NCBI RefSeq assembly: GCF_004570875.1
Contig: NZ_SPQK01000003.1
Span: 186,001 to 250,000 of the forward strand
DNA: 64,000 bases
Direction: 5' to 3'
Source of the DNA: Blastococcus sp. CT_GayMR16
GTDB lineage: Bacteria; Actinomycetota; Actinomycetes; Mycobacteriales; Geodermatophilaceae
The notes beneath the pieces were generated by a model that saw only the letters and a program-made list of their open reading frames with translations, was not told where the DNA came from and searched no databases. Positions 32,875-42,582 of the stretch are shown piece by piece. The position numbers were made by a program, and so were the translations under genes. Each line of letters opens with the position of its first letter. Within the stretch, counting starts at the first letter, position 1.

Positions 32875-34392
32875 TCAGTCGAGCACGGACTCCGGCGGGT
32901 CGATCGGCGCCCCGGCCTCGAGCCAGCGCAGCAGTGTGCGCGCGCCGAACCCGGTGCCGCCCTTGACCAGCTCGGCGTCGTCGGAACCGGCGCGGGCCGG
33001 ACCGGCGACGTCCAGGTGCGCCCACGGCAGGTTCCCGGCGAACGGCTGCAGGAAGAGCGCGGCCGTCGTCCCGCCCGGATTGCCCGGTGCGTTGTTGGCG
33101 TCGGCGACCGGGCTGTCCAGCAGGTCGCGGTGCTCCTCGAACAACGGCATCCGCCAGAGCGGCTCCCCGGCCCGGACGGCGGCGGTGCGCAGCGCGTCGG
33201 CCAGGCCGTCGGTGGTCGCGAACAGGCCCGCCGTCCTCGTGCCGAGCGCGACCTTCATCGCGCCGGTCAGCGTGGCGACGTCGACCAGCGCCGTCGCGCC
33301 GAGCTCGAGCCGGGCGTAGGCCAGCGCGTCGGCGAGCACCATGCGGCCCTCGGCGTCGGTGTTGAGCACCTCCGTCGTCCGTCCGCCCACGTGCCGGACG
33401 ACGTCGGCGGGCCGGTAGGAGGAGCCGGACACCGCGTTCTCGGCGGCGGGCACCACCACGGTCACGGCGACCGGCAGCTGGAGCCGGGCGACGGCGTCGA
33501 GGGTGGCGAGCACCGCGGCTCCCCCGGCCATGTCGGTCTTCATCTCCCGCATGCCCGCATTGGGCTTGATCGAGATGCCGCCGGTGTCGAACGTGATGCC
33601 CTTCCCGACCAGCACCGGGTGCGCGGGGCCGGCCGACGGGTGCCGGTAGGCGGCGACGACGACGCGGGGCGGGGACGCCGACCCGCCGCCCACCGCGAGC
33701 ACTCCGCCGAAGCCGCCGTCGCGCAGCTCGTCGGGGCCGAGCACGGTGACGCTGACGTGGGCCAGCCCCGAGAGCCGGTCGAGGGCCTGGTCGGCGAGCC
33801 AGGCCGGGTTCTTCACGTTGCTCGGGGTGTTGATCAGGTCGCGGGCCCAGGCGACGGCGGAGGCGGTGACCCGACCGGCGTCGGCGGCGGCGGTGACCGC
33901 GGCGTCCTGGGCGTCGGCCGCGACGACGGTCACGCTGACCAGGCGTGGGGGGTGCGGTGTGGACAGCTCACGGAAGCGGTATCCGGCCAGCAGCGCGGCC
34001 TCGACGGCGGCGCGCACCTCGTCGGCACCGGCGGGTGCCACCGGGCTGTCCAGCGCCAGCACCAGCCGCGTCGCGCCGAACTCGGCCAGCTGCTGACCCC
34101 GTCGCACGGCGGTGCCCACGTAGCCCCGCACGTCCGGCAGCGTCGCGTCCCCGATCCCCACGGCGACCACGCTGCGCGGGCGCCGTCCGGGGATGGGCAC
34201 GTTGGTCACGGTGCCGGGCTTGCCCCGGTTGCCGGTGTCGGCCATCGCGCCGGCCAGCAGCTCGGGGCTCACCGGCGGCGCGGGGCCGTCGGTCAGCCAG
34301 CCGGGGAGCGTGCCACCGGCACCGACCGGGACGGCGAGGACGTCGTCGGCCCCCAGCACCGGGACGTCCGGCACGACCTCGACCCGCGGCAA
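32875..34392 (-). CDS. pepA: Leucyl aminopeptidase (M17, PepA type)
   Basis: 505 residues. The catalytic half has the two-metal site: VLVGKGITFDTGGISIKPNAGM (Lys and Asp ligands), KTDMAGGAAVLATLDA and the family signature NTDAEGRMVLADAL with the catalytic Arg. The N-terminal third is the usual M17 macro-like domain. It removes N-terminal residues from peptides in the cytoplasm. TTG 34392 gives the normal N-terminus; no ATG or GTG lies nearby. Last of a run with DUF3117 and tag on the same strand. Confidence 0.92.
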   Translation of the reverse strand: MPRVEVVPDVPVLGADDVLAVPVGAGGTLPGWLTDGPAPPVSPELLAGAMADTGNRGKPGTVTNVPIPGRRPRSVVAVGIGDATLPDVRGYVGTAVRRGQQLAEFGATRLVLALDSPVAPAGADEVRAAVEAALLAGYRFRELSTPHPPRLVSVTVVAADAQDAAVTAAADAGRVTASAVAWARDLINTPSNVKNPAWLADQALDRLSGLAHVSVTVLGPDELRDGGFGGVLAVGGGSASPPRVVVAAYRHPSAGPAHPVLVGKGITFDTGGISIKPNAGMREMKTDMAGGAAVLATLDAVARLQLPVAVTVVVPAAENAVSGSSYRPADVVRHVGGRTTEVLNTDAEGRMVLADALAYARLELGATALVDVATLTGAMKVALGTRTAGLFATTDGLADALRTAAVRAGEPLWRMPLFEEHRDLLDSPVADANNAPGNPGGTTAALFLQPFAGNLPWAHLDVAGPARAGSDDAELVKGGTGFGARTLLRWLEAGAPIDPPESVLD

Positions 34393-34481
34393 CGGCGCGG
34401 CCCCGGTCGCCGGCTGAGCGCCGGCGGCCGGGGCCGTGTCGTCGTGCGCGGGGCTGCCCGAAGGCAGGCTCGCGGGGGTGT

Positions 34482-34649
34482 TCAGCTGGTCGCGCCCTTC
34501 AGTGCCTCCGACAGCGCTGCCGCCTCGTCGGGCGAGAGCTCGACGACCAGGCGACCGCCTCCCTCGAGCGGTACGCGCATGACCAGGCCTCGCCCCTCCT
34601 TGGTGACCTCGAGGGGACCTTCACCCGTGCGCGGCTTCATGGCCGCCAT
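34482..34649 (-). CDS. DUF3117 small conserved protein
   Basis: 55 residues: MAAMKPRTGEGPLEVTKEGRG... then RLVVELSPDEAAALSEAL, a family found throughout actinobacteria (Rv1211 in M. tuberculosis). ATG 34649 has GGAGG at the right distance. Function unknown; its place next to the 3-methyladenine glycosylase gene (Rv1210) is conserved. No membrane segment or metal motif. Confidence 0.9.
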   Translation of the reverse strand: MAAMKPRTGEGPLEVTKEGRGLVMRVPLEGGGRLVVELSPDEAAALSEALKGATS

Positions 34650-34761
34650 GCGTGCCTCCTTCGCCGGCCGCACCACACCTGCCGGGGCAGGAAGGCGATG
34701 CGGCGTCCGTCGATGCTGTGCTCTGGGGCAATGATCCCGTATGACCGGCTCAGGGCCAACA

Positions 34762-35337
34762 TCAGCCCCTTGCAGGCTCGGAACGTGCCTGTGCTCGGAA
34801 GCAGTCGGCGACGTGGTCGTCGACCATTCCGGTGGCCTGCATGAGCGCATAGGCCGTGGTCGGGCCGACGAAGGCGAAGCCACGCCGCTTGAGCTCCTTG
34901 GCCATCGCCACCGACTCCGGACTGGTCGCGGGGACGTCACCGAGCGTTGCCGGCCGCGCGCGGTCCTCCGACGGCGCGAAGCTCCACAACAGCGTCGAGA
35001 GGCCCTCGGGCAGCGCCTGCGCCGCCTGGGCATTGTTGACCGCGGCCGCGATCTTGGCCCGGTTGCGGACGATGCCGGCATCGGCCATCAGCCGCGCCTC
35101 GTCGTCGGGGGTGAAGGCCGCGACCGCGTCGATCGCGAACCCCGCGAACGCCGCCCGGAAGGCCGGCCGCTTGCGCAGGATCGTGATCCACGACAGCCCG
35201 GACTGGAACGCCTCCAGGCACAGCCGCTCGAAGAGGGCGTCGTCGCCGTGCAGCGGCGTCCCCCACTCCTCGTCGTGGTAGCGGACGTACTCGGGTGCGC
35301 TGTTCGCCCACGCGCACCGGGGCAGGTCGGGTTCCAC
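34762..35337 (-). CDS. tag: DNA-3-methyladenine glycosylase I
   Basis: 191 residues. LPRCAWANSAPEYVRYHDEEWGTPLHGDDALFERLCLEAFQSGLSW is the Tag signature, with the zinc Cys near the start and HVADCFRA at the end; ILRKRPAFRAAF and IVRNRAKIAAAVNNA are the HhH region. It cuts out N3-methyladenine from DNA. GTG 35337 puts the RCAW motif near the N-terminus as in the family; GTG 35367 is possible. 112 nt separate it from DUF3117. Confidence 0.92.
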   Translation of the reverse strand: MEPDLPRCAWANSAPEYVRYHDEEWGTPLHGDDALFERLCLEAFQSGLSWITILRKRPAFRAAFAGFAIDAVAAFTPDDEARLMADAGIVRNRAKIAAAVNNAQAAQALPEGLSTLLWSFAPSEDRARPATLGDVPATSPESVAMAKELKRRGFAFVGPTTAYALMQATGMVDDHVADCFRAQARSEPARG

Positions 35338-35373
35338 GCCGGCGACGCTACCGCCGCCCACCGACACCGACCC

Positions 35374-38300
35374 TCAGCCCAGCGGGGAGCTCACGATGCC
35401 GCTGACCAGGTCCTTGACGTAGAGATCGCGCAGCCGGTTCGTGTCCGCAGAGACCAGCGCCTGCGACGTGGTGACGACGACCCGGTCACCGCTGAGGGCG
35501 ATCAGCCGCCCGTACTCGGCGGAGGTGATCGATCCGATCGGCCCCGCGGTGGCTCGGCCGTCGGCGTCGGCGGTCACCAGGACCAGCGGCCCGACCGTGC
35601 CGCCCGCCAGGTCGCGGCGGTAGTGGTCGGTGTGGCCGTTCGTGTCGCCCGCGAGCTCGGCGGCACTGGTGGCGAAGAAGGCGTACCGCCCCGTGGGGTC
35701 GAGCTCCACCTGGTGCTCCCACACCGTCTGCTGGCCGTCGCCCAGGGCGAGCACGCCGCCGGTCGCGAGGTCCATGCGATAGGCCAGCCCGGTGCTCCCG
35801 TTGGCCGTGGGCGTGGCGGTGGTGATGCGGGCGGCCGTCACCAGCGCCACGTAGCGGCCGTCGTCGCTGATGTCGACGTCCCCGAGGTCGCGGAAGACGG
35901 CGAACTGCGTCGCGTTGCCGGCCACCGTCACCGAGGACACGACGACGAGGTCTCCGGCGCCGGCGCCGGAGAGGGTCTTCCGGTAGAGCAGCGCCGCGCC
36001 GCTGGCGGAGGCGGCCGGGAACAATGCGAACCGACCGTCCGGTGTCAGCGCCAGCGCGGGACCGGTCGCCGCGCCGCCGAGGTTCCCTCCGGCCGTCGTC
36101 GTGGACACCCGCGTGACCACCCCGGTGGAGATGCGCTTGGCGAACAGGTCGACGACGCCGTTCGTGTCGCCGGCGACGAGATCGGTGCGCGCGGAGTAGA
36201 AGAGGACGAGGTCGCCGTCGGCGGACATGACGACCGGCGGACTCGTCGCGTAGACCGACGAGCCGGTGTGCAGGACCGCCCCGGCGGTCGACCCGTTCAC
36301 CGCACCGCCCGCGGGCACGCTGACGAGCGACCACGTGCCCGTCGCGGTGTCGCGCCGGTAGACGTCGGGAAGTCCGTTGGTGTCGCCGGCCACCAGCGAC
36401 GCGGTCGTGGTCAGGACGATCGAGCTGCCGTCGGCGCTGATCACCGGCGCCGCGGTGTTCGTGGAGTCGGCGGCACCGGTCGCGCCGGCGGACAGCGGCG
36501 CGATGCGCGTGGCGGTCCCTGCGGTCCGGTCGAGGACGTACAGCTCGTAGGCCGTATTGGTGTCGGCAGGCACGAGCCGCGCCCGGGTCCCGACGACGAC
36601 GTACCGGCCGTCGCTGCTGATCGTGAGCCCCCCGGCCTCTCCCGCGCCCAGAGCGGGCACGGCTGGCGAGACGGGGGTGATCGCGGCAGTGAGGGCCGAC
36701 GGCGCCGAGACGCGACCGCCGGCGTCCACGGCGGCCACCATGAACCGGTAGGACGTCCCGTTCGTCAGCCCGCTGACCGCGGCCTGCGTGGTGGGTGCCG
36801 CCGCCGTGGCGAGCACCGTGCTGCCGTCGTCGGCGAGCACGCGGTAGCTGACGACGTCGGCATCGGCGGGCGCGGTCCAGCTGACCACGGCCCGGCGGTC
36901 CCCGGGCGATGCGGTGACACCCGTCGGCGGGGCGGGCGCGGCGTCCACCGGTGTCCCGGGCACCGGCGCCGACTCCGCCGACCGGTTGCCGGATGTGTCC
37001 ACCGCGGCCAGCGTGTAGGTGTACGTGATCCCGTTCGTACGGCCGGTGTCGAGGTAGGTCGTCCCGGTCACGGTGACGATCTCCACGCCGTCCCGCAGCA
37101 CCCGGTAGCTCGCGAGGTCGGGCTCGCCGTTCGCGTTCCAGGCCAGGCTCACCTGGCCTTCGCCCGGCGCGGCCGCGAGGCCGGAGGGCACCGCCGGCGG
37201 GGTGACGTCGGCCGGCGTCACCGTCGACGCGACCGACGCCGACGACCGGTTGCCGTGGGTGTCGACCGCCACGATCGCGTACGTGAAGGTCGTCCCGTCG
37301 GGCCGGCCGTTGTCCGAGTAGGTCGTGCCGGTAACGGTGGCGATCTCCACGCCGTCGCGCAGCACCCGATAGGTCGCCAGGTCCGGCTCGCTGTTCGCGG
37401 TCCAGGTGAGGTCGATCCTGCCGCTCCCTCGGATCCCGACCAGGCCGGTCGGTGCGGCCGGAGGGGTGAGGTCGGTGGGGGTCGCCGAGGCGGGCGACGA
37501 CGCGGCGGAGCGGTTGCCGGCGTTGTCGACAGCGACGATCGCGTACGAGTACGACGTGTCGTTCGTCCGGCCGGCGTCGAGGTACGACGTGCCCGGGACG
37601 GTGGCGATCTCCACGCCGTCCCGGAGGACCCGGTAGCTCGCGAGGTCGGGCTCGGCGTTCGCCGTCCACGACAGGCTGACCTGTCCCTCGCCCCGCGTCG
37701 CCACGACCCCCGTCGGGGCGGCCGGGGCCGTTCCGTCGGCCGGAGTAGCCGTGGCCGGCCCCGACGCCGGGGACCGGTTGCCATGGCTGTCCACGGCGAC
37801 CAGTCGGTAGGTGGAGGAGGTGCCGTTCGTCCGGCCGGTGTCGAGGTAGGAGGTGCCCGTGACCGCGACGATCTCCACGCCGTCGCGCAGCACCCGATAG
37901 GTCGCCAGGTCCGGCTCGGCGTTCGCCGTCCACGACAGGCTCACCTGCTGGTCACCGGAGCCGGCGGACAGCCCCGTCGGCGCGGCCGGCGCGGTCAGGT
38001 CCGTGGGCGTAGCGGTGACCGGCAGCGACGCCGCCGACCGGTTGCCGTGGGTGTCGACCGCGGCGAGCGTGTAGCTGTAGGTCGTGTCGTTGGTCAGACC
38101 CGTGTCGAGGTAGCTGGTGCCGCTCAGGCCGACGATCTCCACCCCGTTCCGCAGCACCCGGTACGTCGACAGGTCGGTCTCGACGTTCGCCGTCCACGAC
38201 AGGCCGACCTGTCCGTCGCCGGGGGTGGCGACCACTCCGGTCGGCGTCGCCGGCGCGCCCAGGTCCGTGGGGGTGGCGGTGTCCGGGGAGGACGACACCG

Positions 38301-39810
38301 ACCGGTTCCCGTGGGTGTCGACGGCCACGACCGTGTAGGTGTAGGCGGTGTCGTTGGCCAGCCCCACGTCGACGTGGCCGGTGCCGCCGGTCACGGTGGC
38401 GATCTCCACCAGGTTCCGGACCACGCGGTAGCTAGCCAGGTCCGGCTCGACGTTCGGGTTCCACGACAACGTCACCTGGCCGTCGCCCCGCGAGGCCACC
38501 AGCCCGGTCGGCGGATCGGGTGGCGTCAGGTCGGTCGGGGTCACGAGAACGGCGGCGGTCGGGGCGGACCGGTTGCCGTGGGAGTCGACGGCGACGAGCG
38601 TGTAGCTATAGGTCGTGTCGTTGGTCCGCCCGAGATCCATGTAGGTCGTGGCGGTGACGGTCGCGATCTGGACCCCGTCGCGCAGCACCGCATAGCCCGC
38701 CAGGTCGGGCTCGGCGTTCGGGTCCCAGGCCAGCCCGGCGCGCCCGTCGCCCCGCCCGCCGACGAACCCCGTCGGGGTCGCGGGGGCGGTCAGGTCGGTC
38801 GGCGTGGCCGATACGGCGGGCGAGGAGGTCGGTGACCGGTTGCCGTGGCCGTCGACCGCCGCGATCGAGTACGCGTAGGTGACGTCGTTGGTCCGGCCCG
38901 GGTCGACGTAGGACGTCCCGACGACCGTGGCGAACTCCACGCCGTCACGCAGCAGCCGGTAGGTCGCCAGGTCCACCTCGGGGTTGGCCGCCCACGTGAG
39001 GCTCACCTGCCCGTCGCCCCGGGTCGCGAGGAGGCCGGTGGGTGTCGCCGGCGCCGTCAGGTCGGTCGGTGTCGCGCTCACCAACGGGGTGGAGGACGAC
39101 GACCAGTTACCGGAGGTGTCGTGCGTCTGGACGGCGTAGCCGTACGCGACGTCGTTGGTGACCGTCGTGTCGAGGTAGCCGCTCGTGCCCGAACCGTTGA
39201 GGAGGCCGGTGAGGGGAAGCCCGTCGCGCACTACCCGGTAGCCGTCCGCGTCGTAGTCGGCGGAGTTCGTGACCCAGGAGAGAGTGACCCGGCCGTCGCC
39301 CCTGACGGCGGCCACCCCGGTCGGCGACGCCGGGACCACGGAGTCCTTCGGCGTTCCGGTGACCGCCGAGCTCGGCGTCGTCCCCACGTAGGTGGTGCCG
39401 AGGAAGAACGTCACCGTGGTGACGGTGACGACGTAACCGCGGCCGTTGACCAGGCCGGTGACGGTGGCCGAGGTCCCGGTGGGGCTGGCGACGAGGGTGC
39501 CGTCGAGGAAGACGCGATAGCCGCTGATGAAGGTCTCGGCCGGTGCAGTCCAGGAGATGTTCAGTGCCCGGTCGATGGGCGCCGGGTTCACATTCGTCGG
39601 AGGGGCCGGGCTCGTCGTGCTGGCCAGCCGCAGCGGCGGCGCCGGCAGCGCCGCAGGCCCGCAGGTGGTGCCCGCCGCGAGCACCAGCACGAGCAACGCC
39701 AGGGCGCCGCTGACCACCGTGCGGGCGCGGGAGCGCCGGCGCCAGGGATCGGCGCCGTCCAGCAGGGTCACGAGTGCCTCCGGTCGCGCACCCGCGGTCG
39801 GCGGACGCAT
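35374..39810 (-). CDS. Giant exported protein: 11 fibronectin type III repeats plus a beta-propeller-like domain
   Basis: 1478 residues. A cytoplasmic start (1-27) and one hydrophobic helix (about 30-48, ending near GTTCG) act as signal or anchor. Residues about 68-1047 hold eleven FnIII domains; numbers 3-10 repeat every 88 residues and share DLASYRVLRDGVEIATVTGTSY...(G)RTNDTTY(S)YT(L)VAVD(T)HGNRS and PTDLTAPA(T/A)PTG linkers. The last 430 residues look like a TolB/PD40 propeller with ISxDGRYVV blades and five (G/A)DTN-x3-(D/E)(L/V)Y(V)x(D) loops that could bind calcium. Extracellular, perhaps carbohydrate or surface binding. No LPXTG motif. ATG 39810 has no strong SD. The near-identical repeats imply recent internal duplication. 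Confidence 0.85.
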   Translation of the reverse strand: MRPPTAGARPEALVTLLDGADPWRRRSRARTVVSGALALLVLVLAAGTTCGPAALPAPPLRLASTTSPAPPTNVNPAPIDRALNISWTAPAETFISGYRVFLDGTLVASPTGTSATVTGLVNGRGYVVTVTTVTFFLGTTYVGTTPSSAVTGTPKDSVVPASPTGVAAVRGDGRVTLSWVTNSADYDADGYRVVRDGLPLTGLLNGSGTSGYLDTTVTNDVAYGYAVQTHDTSGNWSSSSTPLVSATPTDLTAPATPTGLLATRGDGQVSLTWAANPEVDLATYRLLRDGVEFATVVGTSYVDPGRTNDVTYAYSIAAVDGHGNRSPTSSPAVSATPTDLTAPATPTGFVGGRGDGRAGLAWDPNAEPDLAGYAVLRDGVQIATVTATTYMDLGRTNDTTYSYTLVAVDSHGNRSAPTAAVLVTPTDLTPPDPPTGLVASRGDGQVTLSWNPNVEPDLASYRVVRNLVEIATVTGGTGHVDVGLANDTAYTYTVVAVDTHGNRSVSSSPDTATPTDLGAPATPTGVVATPGDGQVGLSWTANVETDLSTYRVLRNGVEIVGLSGTSYLDTGLTNDTTYSYTLAAVDTHGNRSAASLPVTATPTDLTAPAAPTGLSAGSGDQQVSLSWTANAEPDLATYRVLRDGVEIVAVTGTSYLDTGRTNGTSSTYRLVAVDSHGNRSPASGPATATPADGTAPAAPTGVVATRGEGQVSLSWTANAEPDLASYRVLRDGVEIATVPGTSYLDAGRTNDTSYSYAIVAVDNAGNRSAASSPASATPTDLTPPAAPTGLVGIRGSGRIDLTWTANSEPDLATYRVLRDGVEIATVTGTTYSDNGRPDGTTFTYAIVAVDTHGNRSSASVASTVTPADVTPPAVPSGLAAAPGEGQVSLAWNANGEPDLASYRVLRDGVEIVTVTGTTYLDTGRTNGITYTYTLAAVDTSGNRSAESAPVPGTPVDAAPAPPTGVTASPGDRRAVVSWTAPADADVVSYRVLADDGSTVLATAAAPTTQAAVSGLTNGTSYRFMVAAVDAGGRVSAPSALTAAITPVSPAVPALGAGEAGGLTISSDGRYVVVGTRARLVPADTNTAYELYVLDRTAGTATRIAPLSAGATGAADSTNTAAPVISADGSSIVLTTTASLVAGDTNGLPDVYRRDTATGTWSLVSVPAGGAVNGSTAGAVLHTGSSVYATSPPVVMSADGDLVLFYSARTDLVAGDTNGVVDLFAKRISTGVVTRVSTTTAGGNLGGAATGPALALTPDGRFALFPAASASGAALLYRKTLSGAGAGDLVVVSSVTVAGNATQFAVFRDLGDVDISDDGRYVALVTAARITTATPTANGSTGLAYRMDLATGGVLALGDGQQTVWEHQVELDPTGRYAFFATSAAELAGDTNGHTDHYRRDLAGGTVGPLVLVTADADGRATAGPIGSITSAEYGRLIALSGDRVVVTTSQALVSADTNRLRDLYVKDLVSGIVSSPLG

Positions 39811-39919
39811 GCTGTTTCTCGGCACCGGAGTCGGCGGTCTTGAGCCAGAAACGACCCGCCACCCGCGGGAGTGACGACCCGAGACCGACAGCGCCGCGCT
39901 CCGCCGAGCCGCGGCCGAC

Positions 39920-40825
39920 TCAGCGCGCGGCGGCGTCCAGGCTCTCGATGCTCGGCTCCGGCCGTGTCGGCCGGCCCTTGCGGGTGGCGAGCACACAGCC
40001 GGCGAGCACCAGCGGGAGGCCGACGGCGATGCCGAGGGTGAACGGCTCGTCGAGGAGCAGGACGCCGAGGAGCACCGCGACGGCCGGGTTCACGAAGGTG
40101 ATGACCAGCGCGCGCTGCGGGCCCACCTCGCGGATGAGACTGAAGAAGAGCGCCAGGGCCAGCGCGGTGCAGACGACGCCGAGTCCGACCAGCGAGAGCC
40201 AGGCCGGGACGGACACGTCCGCGAGCTGGTCCAGGTCCCCCAGGGCGAACGGCGCGTAGACGACGGCGGTGACGAAGAGGGCGATCGAGCTGGCGGCCAC
40301 GCCCGGCACGTCGGGCAGTGCCCGGGTGACGACGAGCGGGCCGGTCGCGTACCCGATCAGCACCAGCCCGATGGCCAGCAGGGGCAGGACCTGGGCCCCG
40401 TCGAGGTCCAACCCCAGGAGGACGCCGATACCGACGACGCCGATGGCCATGCCGAGGATGCGGATGGGTGTCAGCCGCTCCTCCTCCCCTGCCAGCCGCG
40501 CGGCGATCGCGGCGACGAAGGGGACACCCGCGACGAGCAGCCCGGTCAGGGAGCTGGACAGCGATCCCTCGGCGTAGGCGATGAGCAGCCAGGGGCCGGC
40601 CATCTCCAGCACCGTGAAGAGCAGCAGCGCGCGCCAGTGCCGCAGGGCCGGCCGCAGCTGACCCTTGGCGATCGTCCAGGGCAGCAGCAGGGCGGCGCCG
40701 ATGACGCAGCGCGCAAACACCAGCATCACCGGCGACACCTCGTCGACCGCGATCTTGATGAGCAGGTACGGCACGCCCCAGATGACCGACATCGCCAGGA
40801 ACAGGACCCACCCGCGCCGGCTCAT
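39920..40825 (-). CDS. EamA-family (DMT) transporter
   Basis: 301 residues, ten membrane helices in two EamA halves: AMSVIWGVPYLLIKIAVDEVSP at the start of the first and LSLVGLGVVCTALALALFFSLIREVGPQRALVITFVNPAVAVLLG in the second. RhaT/YdcZ-like exporters of this kind move amino acids or other metabolites; substrate unknown. ATG 40825. It follows the SRPBCC gene by 64 nt on the same strand and may belong to the dapE-LOG transcript. Confidence 0.85.
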   Translation of the reverse strand: MSRRGWVLFLAMSVIWGVPYLLIKIAVDEVSPVMLVFARCVIGAALLLPWTIAKGQLRPALRHWRALLLFTVLEMAGPWLLIAYAEGSLSSSLTGLLVAGVPFVAAIAARLAGEEERLTPIRILGMAIGVVGIGVLLGLDLDGAQVLPLLAIGLVLIGYATGPLVVTRALPDVPGVAASSIALFVTAVVYAPFALGDLDQLADVSVPAWLSLVGLGVVCTALALALFFSLIREVGPQRALVITFVNPAVAVLLGVLLLDEPFTLGIAVGLPLVLAGCVLATRKGRPTRPEPSIESLDAAAR

Positions 40826-40889
40826 GCCTGCTGCCCGTCGATTCGCACACGGGCATCCTCGCCCACGGTGCCGATCTGCTCCGAGCGGC

Positions 40890-41345
40890 CTACCCGGAAC
40901 GTGCCGCGACCGCCGCGAAGCGCTTCAGGGAGCGGCGGATGCCGAACAGGGCGAACGGCCGGACGAGGAACCAGCCGAGCTCACCCAGGTAGCCGTAGGG
41001 GAGGTAGAGCCGTTCGGTCCAGACGAAGGTCGACCCCTCGCCGCGGGGCTCGATCTCGAAGATGCCCGGCCCGCGGATGAGCCGGCCGGTGTGCTGCACC
41101 TCGACCAGCCGGGGTGGCTCCCACTTCGTGATGATCATCGTGTCGAGGATGCCGACGTGCCGGCCGCCGGGCAGCGGCAGCCCGGTGCGGGCGGCCAGCC
41201 GGCCGTGCAGCCGCTGCGCGGAGTCCCCCACGGTCCGGACGTCGGTGGCGAGCATCCACTCGCCCTGCTTCTCCCAGGCGGTCAGGACGGCCCACACCCG
41301 CTCGGGCGCCGCGTCGACGTCGATCCGCTCGACCAGTTCAGGCAC
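40890..41345 (-). CDS. SRPBCC family protein
   Basis: 151 residues. The start LVERIDVDAAPERVWAVLTAWEKQGEWM is the typical first strand and helices of the polyketide cyclase/dehydrase group, followed by strands HVGILDTMIITKWEPPRLVEVQHTG and STFVWTERL and the long C-terminal helix SLKRFAAVA. Probable lipid or small-molecule binding protein. GTG 41345 overlaps the DivIVA-like gene by 8 nt, so the two are co-translated. Confidence 0.8.
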   Translation of the reverse strand: MPELVERIDVDAAPERVWAVLTAWEKQGEWMLATDVRTVGDSAQRLHGRLAARTGLPLPGGRHVGILDTMIITKWEPPRLVEVQHTGRLIRGPGIFEIEPRGEGSTFVWTERLYLPYGYLGELGWFLVRPFALFGIRRSLKRFAAVAARSG

Positions 41346-41742
41346 GGGGCTGCTCCTCTTCGTCGGGGGCCGGGTCCGCCTCGGCGGCTCCGTCGGCTGC
41401 GTGGGTGCCCTCGTCGTCCTTCTCCGGCACCTCCGCCGGCGGATGCGCGGCGCCCCGGGCGGTCAGGGCGGCGATCTCGCCGTCCCGCTCCTCGAGGACG
41501 AGCGCGAACTGGTCGAGCAGCCAGTCGACCTCGGTCATGCGGTACCCGCGGAACGCCGCGGAGATCCGCAGCGACCGCACGTCGTCGGCGGTGACCCGAC
41601 GGTCGTCGGGCAGCTCCACCGGGGAGCGGTCGAGCTCCGCCGGGGGCTGCGTCTCGCCGCGGCCCATCAGCAGCGAGGCGCCCAGGAAGAGCAGCCCACC
41701 GACGACGAGGACACCGACGACGAATCCGACGAACCCGAGCAT
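41338..41742 (-). CDS. Short membrane-anchored DivIVA-domain protein
   Basis: 134 residues. An N-terminal membrane helix (about 2-26) is followed by a DivIVA-like segment: VTADDVRSLRISAAFRGYRMTEVDWLLDQFALVLEERDGEIAAL, then an acidic tail. It corresponds in position to Rv1209 of M. tuberculosis. It may mark poles or septum, or anchor partners at the membrane. ATG 41742 shares its A with the LOG stop (TGATG). Confidence 0.83.
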   Translation of the reverse strand: MLGFVGFVVGVLVVGGLLFLGASLLMGRGETQPPAELDRSPVELPDDRRVTADDVRSLRISAAFRGYRMTEVDWLLDQFALVLEERDGEIAALTARGAAHPPAEVPEKDDEGTHAADGAAEADPAPDEEEQPRA

Positions 41743-42569
41743 CAGGCCTCGAGCGGACCCTGCTGGTTGGGCACGTGCTGCATCCCGCCCCCACCGTCCC
41801 CGGCCCGCCGTGCGGCGTCGGCGGCCTGGATCACCGCCATCACCTCGCCGAGGTCGTCGGTGACGGTGATCAGGTCGAGGTCGGCGGCGTTGATCGTGCC
41901 GGTGTCGGCGAGGGTCGTGCGGATCCAGGCGAGCAGCCCCGCCCAGTACTCGGTGCCGAACAGGATGACCGGGAACCGGGTGACCTTGCGCGTCTGCACC
42001 AGGGTGAGGGCCTCGAAGAGCTCGTCGAGGGTGCCGAAACCGCCGGGCAGGATCACGAACGCCTGCGCGTACTTCACGAACATCGTCTTGCGCACGAAGA
42101 AGTAGCGGAACGCGATGCCGACGTCGACCCACTCGTTCAGGTCCTGCTCGAACGGCAGCTCGATGCCCAGGCCGACCGACAGGCCGCCGGCCTCGCTCGC
42201 TCCCCGGTTGGCGGCCTCCATCGCGCCGGGCCCGCCGCCGGTGATGACCGCGTATCCCGCCTGGGCCAGCGCGGCCCCGATCGCGACGCCGGCGGCGTAG
42301 TGCGGGTGGTCGCGGGGCGTCCGAGCGCTGCCGAAGACGCTGACCGCGCGCGGCAGCTCGGCCAGGAGACCGAAGCCCTCGACGAACTCGGACTGGATCC
42401 TCAGGACGCGCCACGGATCGGTGTGGACCCAGTCCGTGGGACCCCGGAGGTCGAGCAGCCGCTGGTCGGTGGTGGACCCCTGGTTCTGTGCGGGCTCGCC
42501 GCCGCGCAGCACCACCGGGCCGCGGTGCCGCGTCGGCCGGGGACGGCGGTCGGGTTGCTCGACGGTCAT
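41742..42569 (-). CDS. LOG family protein (TIGR00730), cytokinin-activating-like phosphoribohydrolase
   Basis: 275 residues. VSVFGSARTPRDHPHY, AVITGGGPGAMEAANRGA and the signature VILPGGFGTLDELFEALT (PGGxGTxxE) identify the Lonely-Guy/Rossmann family. It hydrolyses N6-substituted adenosine 5'-monophosphates or related nucleotides to free base plus ribose 5-phosphate. Homologue of Rv1205. It follows dapE by 13 nt and heads directly into the DivIVA-like gene. The first 40 residues are basic and probably disordered. Confidence 0.9.
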   Translation of the reverse strand: MTVEQPDRRPRPTRHRGPVVLRGGEPAQNQGSTTDQRLLDLRGPTDWVHTDPWRVLRIQSEFVEGFGLLAELPRAVSVFGSARTPRDHPHYAAGVAIGAALAQAGYAVITGGGPGAMEAANRGASEAGGLSVGLGIELPFEQDLNEWVDVGIAFRYFFVRKTMFVKYAQAFVILPGGFGTLDELFEALTLVQTRKVTRFPVILFGTEYWAGLLAWIRTTLADTGTINAADLDLITVTDDLGEVMAVIQAADAARRAGDGGGGMQHVPNQQGPLEA

Positions 42570-42582
42570 GCCTTGCTGCTGA

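Noticed and set aside
34741-38835. A 1364-codon plus-strand open frame
   Set aside because: It is antisense to tag and the FnIII gene; the product is Arg/Gly/Asp/Val-rich without domains and arises from the GC-rich repeat codons of the real gene.
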